NCBI RefSeq assembly: GCF_001500045.1
Contig: NZ_LQIX01000012.1
Coordinates: forward strand, 434,001 to 498,000
Length of the DNA: 64,000 nucleotides
Reading direction: 5' to 3'
Source of the DNA: Mycobacterium sp. GA-1199
Lineage (GTDB): Bacteria > Actinomycetota > Actinomycetes > Mycobacteriales > Mycobacteriaceae
Under the pieces are notes generated by a model that saw only the letters and a program-made list of their open reading frames with translations, did not search any database and was not told the origin of the DNA. The translations under genes and the position numbers were made by a program. Positions 16,825-27,380 of this stretch are shown piece by piece (position 1 is the first letter of the stretch; every line of letters begins with the position of its first letter).

Positions 16825-19704
16825 ATGACGATCGCTCCGGTACGCCGTAAGCCGCCATTCGTCGCACGGTGGATCTACCGGCTTGCGCCGGCCGTCATCC
16901 TCGGCTGGATAGCGATTGCCGTAATTCTCAGCACCGGCGTCCCGTCGCTGGAACAAGTGGAGCGTGAAAACGCGATAACACTCACTCCGAACGACGCCCC
17001 GTCGTTCAGAGCTATGCAGCGAATGGGCGAGCTGTACGGCGAGTCGCAGTCCGACAGCGTGGCGATGATCGTCCTAGAGGGCGAGGAGCCGCTCGGCGAC
17101 GAAGCGCACGCTTACTACGACGAGTTGATCCGGCAGCTAGAGGCGGATCGCCAGCACGTTGAATACGTTCGTGACTTCTGGGGGGACCCGCTCACAGCAG
17201 GCGCTGCACAGAGCGCCGACGGTAAGGCCGTCTATGTCCAAGTAAATCTCATGGGCAACCTCGGGCAGGCGGAGTCGAACGAATCGGTTGACGCCATCCG
17301 GGACATCGTCGATGCCTTACCGGCCCCGCCTGGCGTCAAGGCGTATGTCACCGGGCCGTCTGCGTTCGTGGCGGATCTGGGAACAAGCGGAAACAGGACG
17401 GTCTTCCTCGTCACCGCGACGAGCATCTCTGTGATCTTCTTGATGCTGCTGCTTCTCTATCGGTCGATAGTCACCGTCATCGTCTCGTTGCTGATGGTGG
17501 GGATTCAGCTCCAGGTCGCCAGGGGATTTGTCGCCTTCCTCGGCGATATCGGGGCGGTCAATCTGACCACGTACGTGGTCAACCTATTGGTGTCACTGGT
17601 AATCGCGGCTGGAACAGACTACGGAATCTTCTTTTTCGGGCGCTACCACGAGGCACGCCAGGCCGGTGAGGATCGCGTCGAAGCCTTTTACACCACATAC
17701 CGCAGCGTCGGTAAAGTCGTTCTCGCGTCGGGCTCGACCATCGCTGGGGCCGTCTTCTGCCTGAGCTTCACGCGTCTGCCGTACTTCCAACCATTGGGCA
17801 TCCCCGGCTCGGTGGGTGTTTTGGTCGCGGTCGCCGTTGCCTTGACCTTGGTACCAGCGGTAATCGCTCTGGGTAGCCGCGTGGGACTGTTCGAGCCGAA
17901 GCGAAAAGTCATCACCCGGCAATGGCGGCGAATCGGCACCGCTGTCGTTCGCTGGCCCGGCCCCATACTCGTCGCGACATTTGCGTTGGCGCTCGTCGGG
18001 CTCCTGGCCCTACCGGGATATCGACCCAGCTACAACGACCAGGACACGATCCCCGATTACATCGATGCGAACCAGGGCTTCGAGGCCGCCAAGCGGCATT
18101 TTCCGCCCGCGCTCATGATGACGCCCGACGTAGTGATGGTCGAGTCAGATCATGACATGCGCAATCCCGCCGACTTCCTGGTGCTCAATAAGCTCGCCAA
18201 AGGAATTTTGGAGGTCCCCGGCGTCGCTCGTGTCCAGAGCCCTACGCGGCCCTCAGGAGAGCCGCTCGAGCACACGACTATCCCGTACATGCTGAGCATG
18301 AACCAGGCGAGCCAGATGCAAATGCTGCCATTCCAGAAGGCCCGCATGGACGACATGCTCAAGCAGGCCGAGGAAATGACCAAAACGATAGCGTTGATGA
18401 ACCGCATGTTTGCTCTGATGACAGAGCTCAACGCTACTACTCACCGCATGATCGCCACCACGCACGAGCTCGAAGAGATCACGAACGAGATGCGGGACAA
18501 CATTGCGAATTTCGACGATTTCTTCAGGCCCATTCGCAATTACTTCTATTGGGAGCCGCACTGCTTCAACATCCCCATTTGCTGGGCGATCAGGTCGGTA
18601 TTCGATGTGATCGACGGGTTGGACGAGATCACTGTCACGATGCGCGAACTCGTCACCAACCTTGATCAGCTCGATCTGCTGATGCCCCAATTGCTCGCGC
18701 AGTTCCCGCCGATGATCGCGACAATGGAAAGCACGCGGACGATGATGCTGACGATGCACAGCACCATGTCCGGAACGATATCTCTCATGGAGGAGGGCAG
18801 CGAGAACGCCACCGCTATGGGTAAGGCATTCGACGCGGCCAAAAATGACGACTCCTTCTACCTCCCGCCGGACATATTCAAGAACAAAGACTTCAAGAAG
18901 GTCATGGATGTTTTCCTGACGCCGGACGGGAAGGCTGCGCGGATGCTCATCACGCAGCGCGACGACCCTGCGTCACCGGAAGGCATCTCGCGGGTGGAGC
19001 CAATAAAAACGGCTGCCGAGGAGGCGCTGAAGGGAACGCCTCTAGAAAGCGCCAAAATCTCAATGGGAGGCACCGCGGCGCTCGCGAAGGATCTGGTCGA
19101 GGGCTCGACATACGACCTGTTGATTGCGGGTGTGGCGGCTCTTTGCCTGGTCTTCATCATCATGCTGATCATGACTCGGAGCTTTGTTGCGGCGTTGACC
19201 ATTGTCGGCACGGTCGCGATGTCGCTCGGTACGGCATTCGGGCTATCCGTCCTCATCTGGCAGCACATCCTCGGCATCCAGATCCACTGGGTGGTCCTTG
19301 CGATGTCGGTGATCGTCCTCTTGGCTGTCGGTTCCGATTACAACCTCTTGCTGGTCTCCCGGATAAAGGAGGAAATAGGCGCCGGGTTGAATACCGGCAT
19401 CATCCGGGCGATGGCCGGTACCGGTCGGGTGGTGACCGCCGCAGGCCTGGTGTTCGCCTTCACGATGTTCGCGATGTTGGTCAGCGACCTCCGAACGTTG
19501 GGCCAAGTGGGCTCCACCATCGGGATCGGTTTGCTCTTCGATACGTTGATCGTGCGTGCGTTGATGACACCGTCCATCGCTGCGCTGCTCGGACGCTGGT
19601 TCTGGTGGCCGCGCCGTGTACGCCCCCGCCCATCTAGTCAGATGCTTCGGCCCTTCGGGACTCGTCCACTAGTACGTTCCCTGCTGCTGAAACAGGACCG
19701 TTAG
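16825..19704 (+). CDS. mmpL: MmpL family RND lipid exporter (MmpL4a-like)
   Basis: 959 residues, ATG 16825. Inner-membrane proton-driven exporter of the RND superfamily. Membrane segments lie at the N-terminus, a cluster about residues 185-350 and a cluster about 765-935. The proton-relay Asp-Tyr pairs are present in [17 protein letters not shown] (TM4, near 265) and [15 protein letters not shown] (TM10, near 837). The large second periplasmic part (about 490-690) holds Met-rich helices of the MmpL4/5 coiled-coil type, with the [15 protein letters not shown] segment. Paired with a second MmpL downstream, as in the GPL locus (mmpL4a/mmpL4b). Its likely cargo is the lipopeptide made by the NRPS. 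Confidence 0.9.
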   Translation: MTIAPVRRKPPFVARWIYRLAPAVILGWIAIAVILSTGVPSLEQVERENAITLTPNDAPSFRAMQRMGELYGESQSDSVAMIVLEGEEPLGDEAHAYYDELIRQLEADRQHVEYVRDFWGDPLTAGAAQSADGKAVYVQVNLMGNLGQAESNESVDAIRDIVDALPAPPGVKAYVTGPSAFVADLGTSGNRTVFLVTATSISVIFLMLLLLYRSIVTVIVSLLMVGIQLQVARGFVAFLGDIGAVNLTTYVVNLLVSLVIAAGTDYGIFFFGRYHEARQAGEDRVEAFYTTYRSVGKVVLASGSTIAGAVFCLSFTRLPYFQPLGIPGSVGVLVAVAVALTLVPAVIALGSRVGLFEPKRKVITRQWRRIGTAVVRWPGPILVATFALALVGLLALPGYRPSYNDQDTIPDYIDANQGFEAAKRHFPPALMMTPDVVMVESDHDMRNPADFLVLNKLAKGILEVPGVARVQSPTRPSGEPLEHTTIPYMLSMNQASQMQMLPFQKARMDDMLKQAEEMTKTIALMNRMFALMTELNATTHRMIATTHELEEITNEMRDNIANFDDFFRPIRNYFYWEPHCFNIPICWAIRSVFDVIDGLDEITVTMRELVTNLDQLDLLMPQLLAQFPPMIATMESTRTMMLTMHSTMSGTISLMEEGSENATAMGKAFDAAKNDDSFYLPPDIFKNKDFKKVMDVFLTPDGKAARMLITQRDDPASPEGISRVEPIKTAAEEALKGTPLESAKISMGGTAALAKDLVEGSTYDLLIAGVAALCLVFIIMLIMTRSFVAALTIVGTVAMSLGTAFGLSVLIWQHILGIQIHWVVLAMSVIVLLAVGSDYNLLLVSRIKEEIGAGLNTGIIRAMAGTGRVVTAAGLVFAFTMFAMLVSDLRTLGQVGSTIGIGLLFDTLIVRALMTPSIAALLGRWFWWPRRVRPRPSSQMLRPFGTRPLVRSLLLKQDR

Positions 19705-19752
19705 GGCATTGGTGACCGTGAACGATCCGTCTTTGCGCGTGCCGAAGACAGT

Positions 19753-22626
19753 ATGAGCGACCCGCAGACCGCCAGCAGACCGCCGTTCATCGCGCGGGCG
19801 GTTTACCGACTTTCGGTGCCGATCATCATTGTCTGGTTGGCGATCACTGCGTACCTGTTCTTCGGGATCCCTTCGCTCGAGCAGGTCGGCAAGGAACGAT
19901 CCGTATCGCAGGTACCTGAAGATGCCCCGTCGTACCAGGCGATGAGGCATATGGGCGAGGTGTTCAAGGAATCCGATTCCGACTCCTTCGCGATGATCGT
20001 GTTGGAGAGTGACAAACAGCTCGGGCCCGACGCGCATGTCTATTACGACGAACTGATTCGTCAATTGCGCGCCGACCCAGGACATGTGAACCATGTCCAG
20101 GATTTCTGGGGGGACCCCCTAACGGCGCCTGGTGCGGAGAGTAGCGACGGCAAGGCCGCCTACGTTCAGGTCAATCTCGCGGGTGACCAGGGCGAGGCGC
20201 TGGCGAACGAATCCGTTCGGGCAGTTCGAGACATCGTCGATCGAGTGCCCCCGCCACCGGGCGTCTCCGCCTACGTGACAGGTCCCGCGCCGTTGGTGGC
20301 CGACATGAACAGGGCCGGCGACGACTCCATCCTGAAGATCACCATAGTGACCCTCGTGGTCATCCTCGTGATGCTGCTTTTCGTCTACCGATCGATCGTG
20401 ACGGTCTTCTTCGTACTGCTCAGCATGGGCATCCAGGTGCAGGTGGCCAGAGGAGTCGTCGCAATCCTGGCCATGCACGAGATTATGGATCTCTCGACGT
20501 TCGCCGTCAGCCTGTTGGTGTCACTCGGCATCGCGGCGGGCACGGATTATGGGATCTTCTTCTTCGGGCGATATCACGAGGCGCGCCAAGCCGGTGAGGA
20601 CCCGCGGACCGCGTTCTACACCACCTACCGCAGCGTCACCAAAGTCGTATTGGGTTCCGGTCTGACCATCGCCGGCGCGATCTACTGCCTGAGCTTTACC
20701 CGACTGCCGTACTTCGAGACGCTCGGCGTTCCCGGGGCGGTGGGCATGCTCATGGTGGTCGCGGTGGCGATCACGCTCGTTCCGGCAGTGATCGCGGTGG
20801 GTGGCAGGCTAGGACTGTTCGAGCCCAAGCGCAGGGTCGCCGTTCGACGGTGGCGACGGTTGGGCACGGCTATCGTCCGGTGGCCCGGCCCCATTCTGGC
20901 TGCGACTTGCGCGGTAGCGCTCGTGGGACTGCTGGCGCTCCCGGCATATCGGAGCAGCTTCAACGACCGCGAGTATGTGCCGCAAGACATTCCCGCCAAC
21001 CTTGGGTATGCAGCCGCTGAGCGGCACTTTCCTCAATCCCGGATGATGCCTGAAATTCTGATGATCGAGGCAGACCATGATATGCGTAATCCCACGGACT
21101 TCCTGGTCCTGCACAAACTCGCCAAAAGCGTTTTTGCTGTGCCCGGAATTGCGCGGGTGCAGGGAATAACGCGGCCCGAAGGGACCCCAATCGAACGCAC
21201 CTCGATACCGTTCTTGATCAGCATACAGATGGCCAGTCAAAAACAGATGTTGCCCTTTCAGCAAGCCCGCATGGAGGGTTTGCTGAAGCAAGCTGACGAT
21301 ATGAGCAAGATGATCGGCTTGATGCAGCGAAATTTTGAACTGACGCGGCAACTTTACGAGATCACCCACCGCATGAACGGCCTCACGCACGAGATGGAAG
21401 ATACGTTGAATGAGTTGCGAGACAACATCGCCGATTTCGACGACTTTTTCCGCCCACTTCGCAATTACTTGTACTGGGAGCCGCACTGTTTCAACATCCC
21501 CATTTGCTGGGCCATCAGGTCCATATTCGACACTCTCGACGGCGCCGATAGAGTCAGCCTGAAATTGCGCCAGCTGGTCACCGAAATGGATCACCTCGAT
21601 CAGCTTATGCCGCAATTGCTGGCCGTGATGCCCGAGATGATCGAGTCGATGAAGACGATGCGGATGATGGTCTTGACCATGCACAGCACCATGTCGGGAT
21701 TCCTCAGCCAGATGGAGGAATCGACTGAGGATGTAACCGCCATGGGCAGGGCTTTCGACGCCGCAAGAAACGATGACTCCTTCTTTTTGCCCCCCGAAGT
21801 CTTCGAAAACGAGGACTTCAAACGCGCCATGGACCTCTTCTTCTCACCGGACGGCAAGGCGATGCGTCTGATGATTTCGCATCGCGATGAGCCCGGGACG
21901 CCGGAGGCGCTCGCACGAATCGATGCAGTACGCGTCGCTGCCGAGGAGGCGCTCAAGACGACACCACTCAAGAATGCGCAGATCTACCTCGGCGGAACTG
22001 CGGCGACATATAAGGACATGCAAGACGGCGCTACCTTCGATCTCTTGATCGCAGGCGTAGCGGCGCTGTGTCTCATTTTCGCCATCATGCTGATCATCAC
22101 GCGAAGCCTGATGGCCGCACTGGTCATCGTGGGGACCGTTGCGCTTTCGCTCGGAGCGTCCTTCGGAATCTCAGTCCTAATCTGGCAGCACATTCTCGGA
22201 ATCGAATTGCACTGGCTTGTGCTCGCGATGTCGGTGATCATCCTCTTGGCGGTGGGGTCGGATTACAACCTACTGCTGGTATCGCGGATGAAAGAGGAGA
22301 TAGGCGCCGGTCTGAACACCGGCATCATCCGGGCAATGGGCGGTACGGGGAAGGTCGTCACGTCCGCGGGCCTGGTGTTCGCGTTCACGATGATGTCCAT
22401 GGTCGTCAGCGACCTCCGCATCATCGGTCAGGTGGGCACCACCATAGGGGTCGGTCTTCTGTTCGATACCTTGGTGGTCCGGGCGTTCATGACACCGGCG
22501 ATCGCCGCGCTGATGGGACGTTGGTTCTGGTGGCCGCAGAGAGTGCGACCCCGCCCGGCAAGCACGATGCTCGACCCGTACGGCCCACGACCCCTGGTTC
22601 GTGCGTTGCTTGGCCAACAGCGGTAA
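19753..22626 (+). CDS. mmpL: MmpL family RND lipid exporter (MmpL4b-like)
   Basis: 957 residues, ATG 19753, 48 bases after the first mmpL gene. A clear paralogue with the same layout: Asp-Tyr relay pairs in [16 protein letters not shown] and [15 protein letters not shown], coiled-coil insert with [16 protein letters not shown], and C-terminal [14 protein letters not shown]. Mycobacterial GPL export needs two MmpL proteins plus MmpS4, and this window has the same trio next to an NRPS, supporting a shared role in moving a lipopeptide across the membrane. No insertion or frameshift is seen. Confidence 0.9.
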   Translation: MSDPQTASRPPFIARAVYRLSVPIIIVWLAITAYLFFGIPSLEQVGKERSVSQVPEDAPSYQAMRHMGEVFKESDSDSFAMIVLESDKQLGPDAHVYYDELIRQLRADPGHVNHVQDFWGDPLTAPGAESSDGKAAYVQVNLAGDQGEALANESVRAVRDIVDRVPPPPGVSAYVTGPAPLVADMNRAGDDSILKITIVTLVVILVMLLFVYRSIVTVFFVLLSMGIQVQVARGVVAILAMHEIMDLSTFAVSLLVSLGIAAGTDYGIFFFGRYHEARQAGEDPRTAFYTTYRSVTKVVLGSGLTIAGAIYCLSFTRLPYFETLGVPGAVGMLMVVAVAITLVPAVIAVGGRLGLFEPKRRVAVRRWRRLGTAIVRWPGPILAATCAVALVGLLALPAYRSSFNDREYVPQDIPANLGYAAAERHFPQSRMMPEILMIEADHDMRNPTDFLVLHKLAKSVFAVPGIARVQGITRPEGTPIERTSIPFLISIQMASQKQMLPFQQARMEGLLKQADDMSKMIGLMQRNFELTRQLYEITHRMNGLTHEMEDTLNELRDNIADFDDFFRPLRNYLYWEPHCFNIPICWAIRSIFDTLDGADRVSLKLRQLVTEMDHLDQLMPQLLAVMPEMIESMKTMRMMVLTMHSTMSGFLSQMEESTEDVTAMGRAFDAARNDDSFFLPPEVFENEDFKRAMDLFFSPDGKAMRLMISHRDEPGTPEALARIDAVRVAAEEALKTTPLKNAQIYLGGTAATYKDMQDGATFDLLIAGVAALCLIFAIMLIITRSLMAALVIVGTVALSLGASFGISVLIWQHILGIELHWLVLAMSVIILLAVGSDYNLLLVSRMKEEIGAGLNTGIIRAMGGTGKVVTSAGLVFAFTMMSMVVSDLRIIGQVGTTIGVGLLFDTLVVRAFMTPAIAALMGRWFWWPQRVRPRPASTMLDPYGPRPLVRALLGQQR

Positions 22627-22990
22627 CGCCGGAACTGGGCTGGCTCTCCGGGCTCTCCGATGGCTCGCAGATGTGGGTCACAGTCGTCTAGCGTTGTTCG
22701 CGGCCACGCTCGCGCGCCGTTGGATTCTTTCTATCACCGGTTGATTTGCTGACTCGCTGTTTGGTTGTCGGCGAGCTGGTATCGTCGATCGAGCGTCAAC
22801 GTGGGTAGCGTGGCAAGGCAAGACCGGCGTTTCATAGCGAATCGGGCTTGTCGCCGGCAGCCGATAGTGCACGAGGGGGGCTTGGGGGAGTTGGTTTGAG
22901 CGCGCCGATCGCAGGGCAATGAAACGTTCGAAGGCGGCCGAACGATCAAACGCAATGGAATCTGCATTCATCCGAACGAGAGGTACACAC
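22627..22990. other. Intergenic region between mmpL and the hemophore-like gene
   Basis: About 364 bases with no gene that I can support. It ends in a good RBS (GAGAGG at 22978-22983) for the next gene. It probably carries that gene's own promoter, but I saw no convincing -35/-10 pair. Confidence 0.4.
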
Positions 22991-23329
22991 ATGATCAGAC
23001 TGACGATGACCCGAGTTGCCGTTGGCATCGCGGGCCTGGCGCTGTCGGTGAGCGCGGGGGCCGGGGTAGCGTCGGCAACTCCTGACCTCGGTCCGGCTGT
23101 AAACACCACCTGCACGTACCCGCAACTCATGGCGGCGTTGAACGCCGCAGATCCAGTGGCCGCGTCGGTTTTCAATGCGTCTGAGCCGATGAAGGCCGGT
23201 CTGCAACAATTCCTCGCCTCCCCACCGGATCGGCGCCAGCAGATGGCACAGCAGATTGCGTCGTCGCCGGAGAACCAGCCGTACATCGGTCTCTACCAAA
23301 CAGTCTTCACCACTTGTAACAACTTCTAG
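22991..23329 (+). CDS. Secreted hemophore-like protein
   Basis: 112 residues from ATG 22991 (RBS GAGAGG seven bases upstream); a frame reading from 22919 adds a tail with no signal peptide and is rejected. Sec signal peptide: basic start MIRLTMTR, hydrophobic core VAVGIAGLALSVSAGAGV, cleavage after ASA (about residue 31). The mature part has two cysteines (TTCTYPQL near the start and TTCNNF at the end) flanking helices with FLASPPDRRQQMAQQI and PYIGLYQTVF. This is the mycobacterial hemophore-related (Rv0203-like) family, small heme-binding secreted proteins. Its place between exporter and NRPS genes is notable; a direct role in lipopeptide biology is not shown. Confidence 0.75.
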   Translation: MIRLTMTRVAVGIAGLALSVSAGAGVASATPDLGPAVNTTCTYPQLMAALNAADPVAASVFNASEPMKAGLQQFLASPPDRRQQMAQQIASSPENQPYIGLYQTVFTTCNNF

Positions 23330-23890
23330 GACACCGGGAAACTCGCTTCGATCCAGGCGCCAACCGTGCGGGCTGCACGGCGAGCCATGCTGAATGGTTG
23401 AGCTTATTTACTTACGCCTGGCATCGAAATCGATTTGATCGGGTCCAGTCGGCGTGCGGGCTGATTCGAGTAGTACTCCTCGTGTCAGTCCGCACGCTGT
23501 GCTTTCAACCAGTGCGTCTTTGCGAGACACTCGTGACGCCGCCTGCCAGTTGTTTGCCTGTGAGACAGGACTGCATTTCCTGTGGGGCGCCGCTTTTCGC
23601 GGCACGGGTTCGCTCGCGCTGCTGACGTGTGTGCATGATTTTGCTGGCCGACGACCATCTCGGCCGGCAGATGAGCATCGGGTGAACCCAGCGTCATATA
23701 GCTGCCGCGGAGTCTGGCCCAGGGCCCGACATTTCGGCTTTTCCATTTGTATCCCTGCCTGAAGGCCTCGGGTTCGTGGGCAACGATCTCCTGAGTCAGG
23801 GGCGGACACCGGCCGTCAACTCGGCCGACGGTTCGCCGCAGCACAGCCTGATCTCGCTGTGCTCATCCGCCAACATCGTTTGCTGAAACG

Positions 23891-23906
23891 CTCCGCACCT
23901 GCGGAG
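23891..23906. promoter_or_regulatory. Perfect inverted repeat, candidate operator upstream of mbtH
   Basis: CTCCGCA and TGCGGAG flank a two-base centre: a perfect 16-base dyad about 100 bases before mbtH. The compact form fits a protein-binding site rather than a terminator, since no T-run follows on either strand. Confidence 0.4.
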
Positions 23907-23969
23907 ATGAGGTCGCAAGAAAAAATTTGCCAAACGCCTGAAACGCGTCGGCTCACTTAAGTATGGTTT

Positions 23970-23983
23970 GGTGCGGTCGCACC
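23970..23983. promoter_or_regulatory. Perfect inverted repeat close to the mbtH start
   Basis: GGTGCG and CGCACC around GT form a perfect 14-base dyad 26 bases upstream of the mbtH GTG. It lies between a T-rich stretch (TTAAGTATGG, 23957-23966) and the RBS, so it could be an operator or a leader-RNA hairpin. Confidence 0.4.
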
Positions 23984-24009
23984 CATTAGACGACGCGGTC
24001 AGGAGGACT

Positions 24010-24240
24010 GTGAGTACCAATCCATTCGACGACGACAATGGCACCTTCTTCGTATTGATCAACGAAGAGGAACAACACAGCCTGTGGCCGACTTTCGCCG
24101 ATGTTCCAGCGGGCTGGCGCGTCGTTTACGGAGAAGCCGATCGCACGTCGTGTCTTGACTACATAGAGCAGAACTGGCCCGACATCAGGCCCAAGAGCCT
24201 TCGCGACAGGCTCGCACAGGCCCGAGGTTCTGAAGCCTAA
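24010..24240 (+). CDS. MbtH-like protein, NRPS adenylation chaperone
   Basis: 76 residues from GTG 24010, with the strong RBS AGGAGGA at 24001-24007. The MbtH fold is complete: STNPFDDDNGTFFVLINEE, then HSLWPTFADVPAGW, and YIEQNWPDIRPKSLRDRL. The invariant residues Asn-Pro-Phe, Ser-Leu-Trp-Pro, Pro-x-Gly-Trp and the Trp-Pro-Asp-Ile-Arg-Pro tail are all present. MbtH proteins bind adenylation domains and are needed for their activity or solubility. The NRPS gene starts 24 bases later, so the two are co-transcribed. Confidence 0.96.
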   Translation: MSTNPFDDDNGTFFVLINEEEQHSLWPTFADVPAGWRVVYGEADRTSCLDYIEQNWPDIRPKSLRDRLAQARGSEA

Positions 24241-24264
24241 ACCGACTGGTTTCTTGGGGGGCTG

Positions 24265-27200
24265 GTGGATAGCGACAACGAAACACTTCAGCTGACACGG
24301 GGGAACGCTTCTGCCTCGCTCGGTGAGGCGCTTCAGCTGACGCGGGGACAACTCGATATATGGCTTGCACAGCAGATGGGCCAACTCGCTACGGAGTGGC
24401 ACGTCGGCCTGTTCGTGAGGATCGACGGTCGGATTGACCGCGACGCTCTCGAGTGGGCGATCGCCCGTGCGGTGCGCGAAGCCGAGCCGGGGCGGGCTTC
24501 GTTCTTCGAAGAAAACGGCCAGGTACTTCAGAAGGCGGTCGATTATCCCGACATCGAGTTGCCGTTCTATGACCTGACCGACTCTGACAACGCGCTGGAA
24601 GAAGCCTATCGGATGGCGTTGTCGATCCAAGACACGCCGATGCCTCTCAGCGGGCCGCTGTTCAGATACGCACTGTTCCAGACGCGCGCAGATCAATTTC
24701 ATCTGTTCGCAGCGTGCCATCACATCGTCGCAGATGGAGCTGGGCTCGTCCTGGTTGGCCATCGCGTTGCATCTCTCTACTCGGCGATCGTTTCCGGTAC
24801 GCCGATCCCCCCCTCGGTGTTCGGCTCGCTGCGAGACTTGGTGAATTGCGAGTCGGAGTACCAAGCGTCCGATGCATATCAGGATGATCTGGAGTATTGG
24901 ACCAAGAACATTCCGGGCGAGAGCGCGACCTCCTATCAACTGCCCGGGACGCCGCACCAGCAGGATGCGCAATCGTCCTCCGTGCCAGTGCCATTGGATC
25001 GGACGCTGCTCCAGCGAGTCGACGAGATGGCCGACGCCTGGAAGGTGCCCCGATCGTCGGTGATCACCGCGGCATGCGCCCTCTTGGTGTGCGAGTGGAG
25101 CGTCGAGGGCGCAGAGGTGGTGCTCGACTTCCCCGTCAACAGAAGGGTCCGTCCCGAGCTGAAGACGCTTCCCGGCATGGTTGCCGGTGTGGTTCCGCTG
25201 GTTCTGGCGGTCTCGCCGGAGTCCACGGTGGCCGACTTCTGCGGGTATGTCGACACCCGAATCCGAGAAGCGTTGCAGCATCAGAGGTTTCCGGTTCGGT
25301 CCCTCGAGCGAAGGACTCGTGCAGCCGGTCCCCTCCAGTCGGGCGACCGGGTGACGGTCAATTTCCTCCCGTCCATATTCAATCTGTCCTTCGCGGGCGT
25401 TGCGGCGTCTGCGTCGTTCACCAATCCTGGCGCCGCCGGCGACGGCTTCGGGTTGCTCTTTCTCAGCGAGGGTGACCAGCTTTTCCTAGGTGTTTCAGGG
25501 GCTCTGCAGCCATTCTCGAGTTTTGACGCCGCGGACTTGACGGGCCGCTTGGAGCAAGTGCTGACGGCGATGACCGTCAATCCGAATCGGCGCCTTTCGT
25601 CGATTGAACTGCTCGCTGGGACCGAGCGTGCTGATCTCGATGGGTGGGGCAATCGGGCGCTGTTGACCCGGCCGCCAAGTTCGACAGTGTCGATTCCGGT
25701 CATGTTCGCAGAGCAGGTAGCGCGCGCCCCGGAGGCGGTGGCTATCCGGTGCGATGGGCGAACGTGGACTTATCGGGAATTGGACGAAGTCAGCAATCGT
25801 CTGGCGCACCTGCTGATCGCGCAAGGAGCAGGTCCGGGCCGATGTATCGCCATAATGTTCCCGCGCTCGGCCGATGCCATCATCGCGATCCTGGCGGTCC
25901 TGAAAACGGGCGCGGCCTATCTACCGATCGATCCCGCACATCCGCCTACGCGGATCGAATTCATGGTCGCCGACGCGGCGCCGCTAGCGGCAATCACCAT
26001 TTCAGAACTGGCGGACCGACTGGCTGGCTGCGACCTACCGGTGATCGACATCGCCGAATCAAGCATCGACAGGTACCCCGCCACGAGCGTGCCGGCGCCC
26101 GCCGCAGACGATATCGCCTACATCATCTACACCTCCGGGACGACCGGCACCCCCAAAGGGGTGGTGATCTCACATAGCAACGTCACCGAATTGATCGGCT
26201 CTCTGGATCCCGGTCTGGTCGGACCCGATCAGGTCTGGTCTCAGTGGCACTCCTACGCCTTCGACATCTCCGGCTGGGAGATCTTCAGTGCGCTTCTGCA
26301 TGGCGGGCGACTCGTCGTGGTGCCTGAATTGGTGGCCAATTCGTCAGAGGACTTCCACGACCTGGTGGCGGCCGAGAAGGTCACTATCTTGTGCCAAACT
26401 CCTTCTGCCCTGGGGATCTTGAAGCCAGAACTTCTGGACTCGGTCACCGTGATGGTGGGCGGAGAGGCTTGTCCCACCGAGGTTGTCGATCGGTGGGCTG
26501 CCGGGCGGGTCATGATCAACGAATACGGCCCGACCGAGGCGACGATGTGGGTGGCGCTCAGTGCACCGCTTGCCACGGGTACGGATGTGCCGCCGATCAG
26601 CCCGCCGTTGCCGACTGCGGCATTTTTCGTGCTGAACAAGTGGTTGCACCCGGTGTCGGCCGGCGTGGTCGGCGAATTGTATTTGGCTGGTCCCCAGCTG
26701 GCGTACGGGTACGTGCGACGCGCGGGGATGACCGCTTCGCGGTTCGTGGCCTGCCCCTTCGGGGAGTCCGGGGCGAGGATGTATCGCACCGGGGATCTGG
26801 TGTACTGGGCCGCTGACGGCCAACTGCGGTATCTGGGACGAGCCGACGAGCAGGTCAAGATACGCGGGTATCGCATCGAACTCGGTGAAATCCAGGCCGC
26901 GCTGGCCGGTCTCGATGGGGTGCAACAGGCGGTGGTGATCGCTCGGGAGGATCGGCCCGGCGACAAACGTCTGGTGGGGTATTTCACCGGAACTGCAAAC
27001 CCAGTCGACCTTCGTGCCGCGTTGGCGGACCGGCTGCCTCCTTACATGGTTCCAGCCGCTGTCGTGGCGATCGAGGCGCTGCCACTGACGGTCAACGGCA
27101 AGCTCGACAAGCGCGCCCTGCCCGCGCCGGAGTACAAAGCGGTCGATAGCTATCGCGCTCCGAGCACCCTCACGGAGGAAATCCTGGCGGGACTGTACGC

Positions 27201-27380
27201 CCAGGTGCTCGGTGTGGAGAGAGTCGGGGTCGACGATTCGTTCTTCGACCTGGGTGGAGATTCACTGTCCGCGATGCGAGTCATCGCCGCCATCAACACC
27301 AGCCTGGATGCCGGTCTCGCGGTGCGCGCGTTGTTCGAGGCGCCCACGGTAGCCCAGCTGGCTCTCCGTATCGGGGGAGA
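24265..27380 (+). other. NRPS module 1: starter C - A - T (lipo-initiation)
   Basis: The protein opens with a C domain (active site HHIVADG) with no donor carrier before it, as expected for a starter domain that joins a fatty acyl group to residue 1. The N-terminus has the string LQLTRG twice, 15 residues apart, the second time as part of the first C motif. Hand-read A1 pocket residues (GrsA positions 235-517): D I W C M G E M W K, matching no code I know. Confidence 0.75.

Larger units (their letters stand above)
23330..24009. other. Long gene-free leader upstream of mbtH
   Basis: About 680 bases without a supportable gene, and less GC-rich than its neighbours. Frames on either strand (for example 23454-23762 plus, 23485-23844 minus) lack domains and RBS. 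It holds several inverted repeats: GCCGC/GCGGC at 23589-23603, CTCCGCA/TGCGGAG at 23891-23906 and GGTGCG/CGCACC at 23970-23983. The NRPS operon promoter is probably here, which would make export and synthesis separate transcripts. Confidence 0.55.

Noticed and set aside
23454..23844. Small frames on both strands in the leader before mbtH
   Set aside because: Sequences are unlike proteins, overlap one another on opposite strands and have no RBS.
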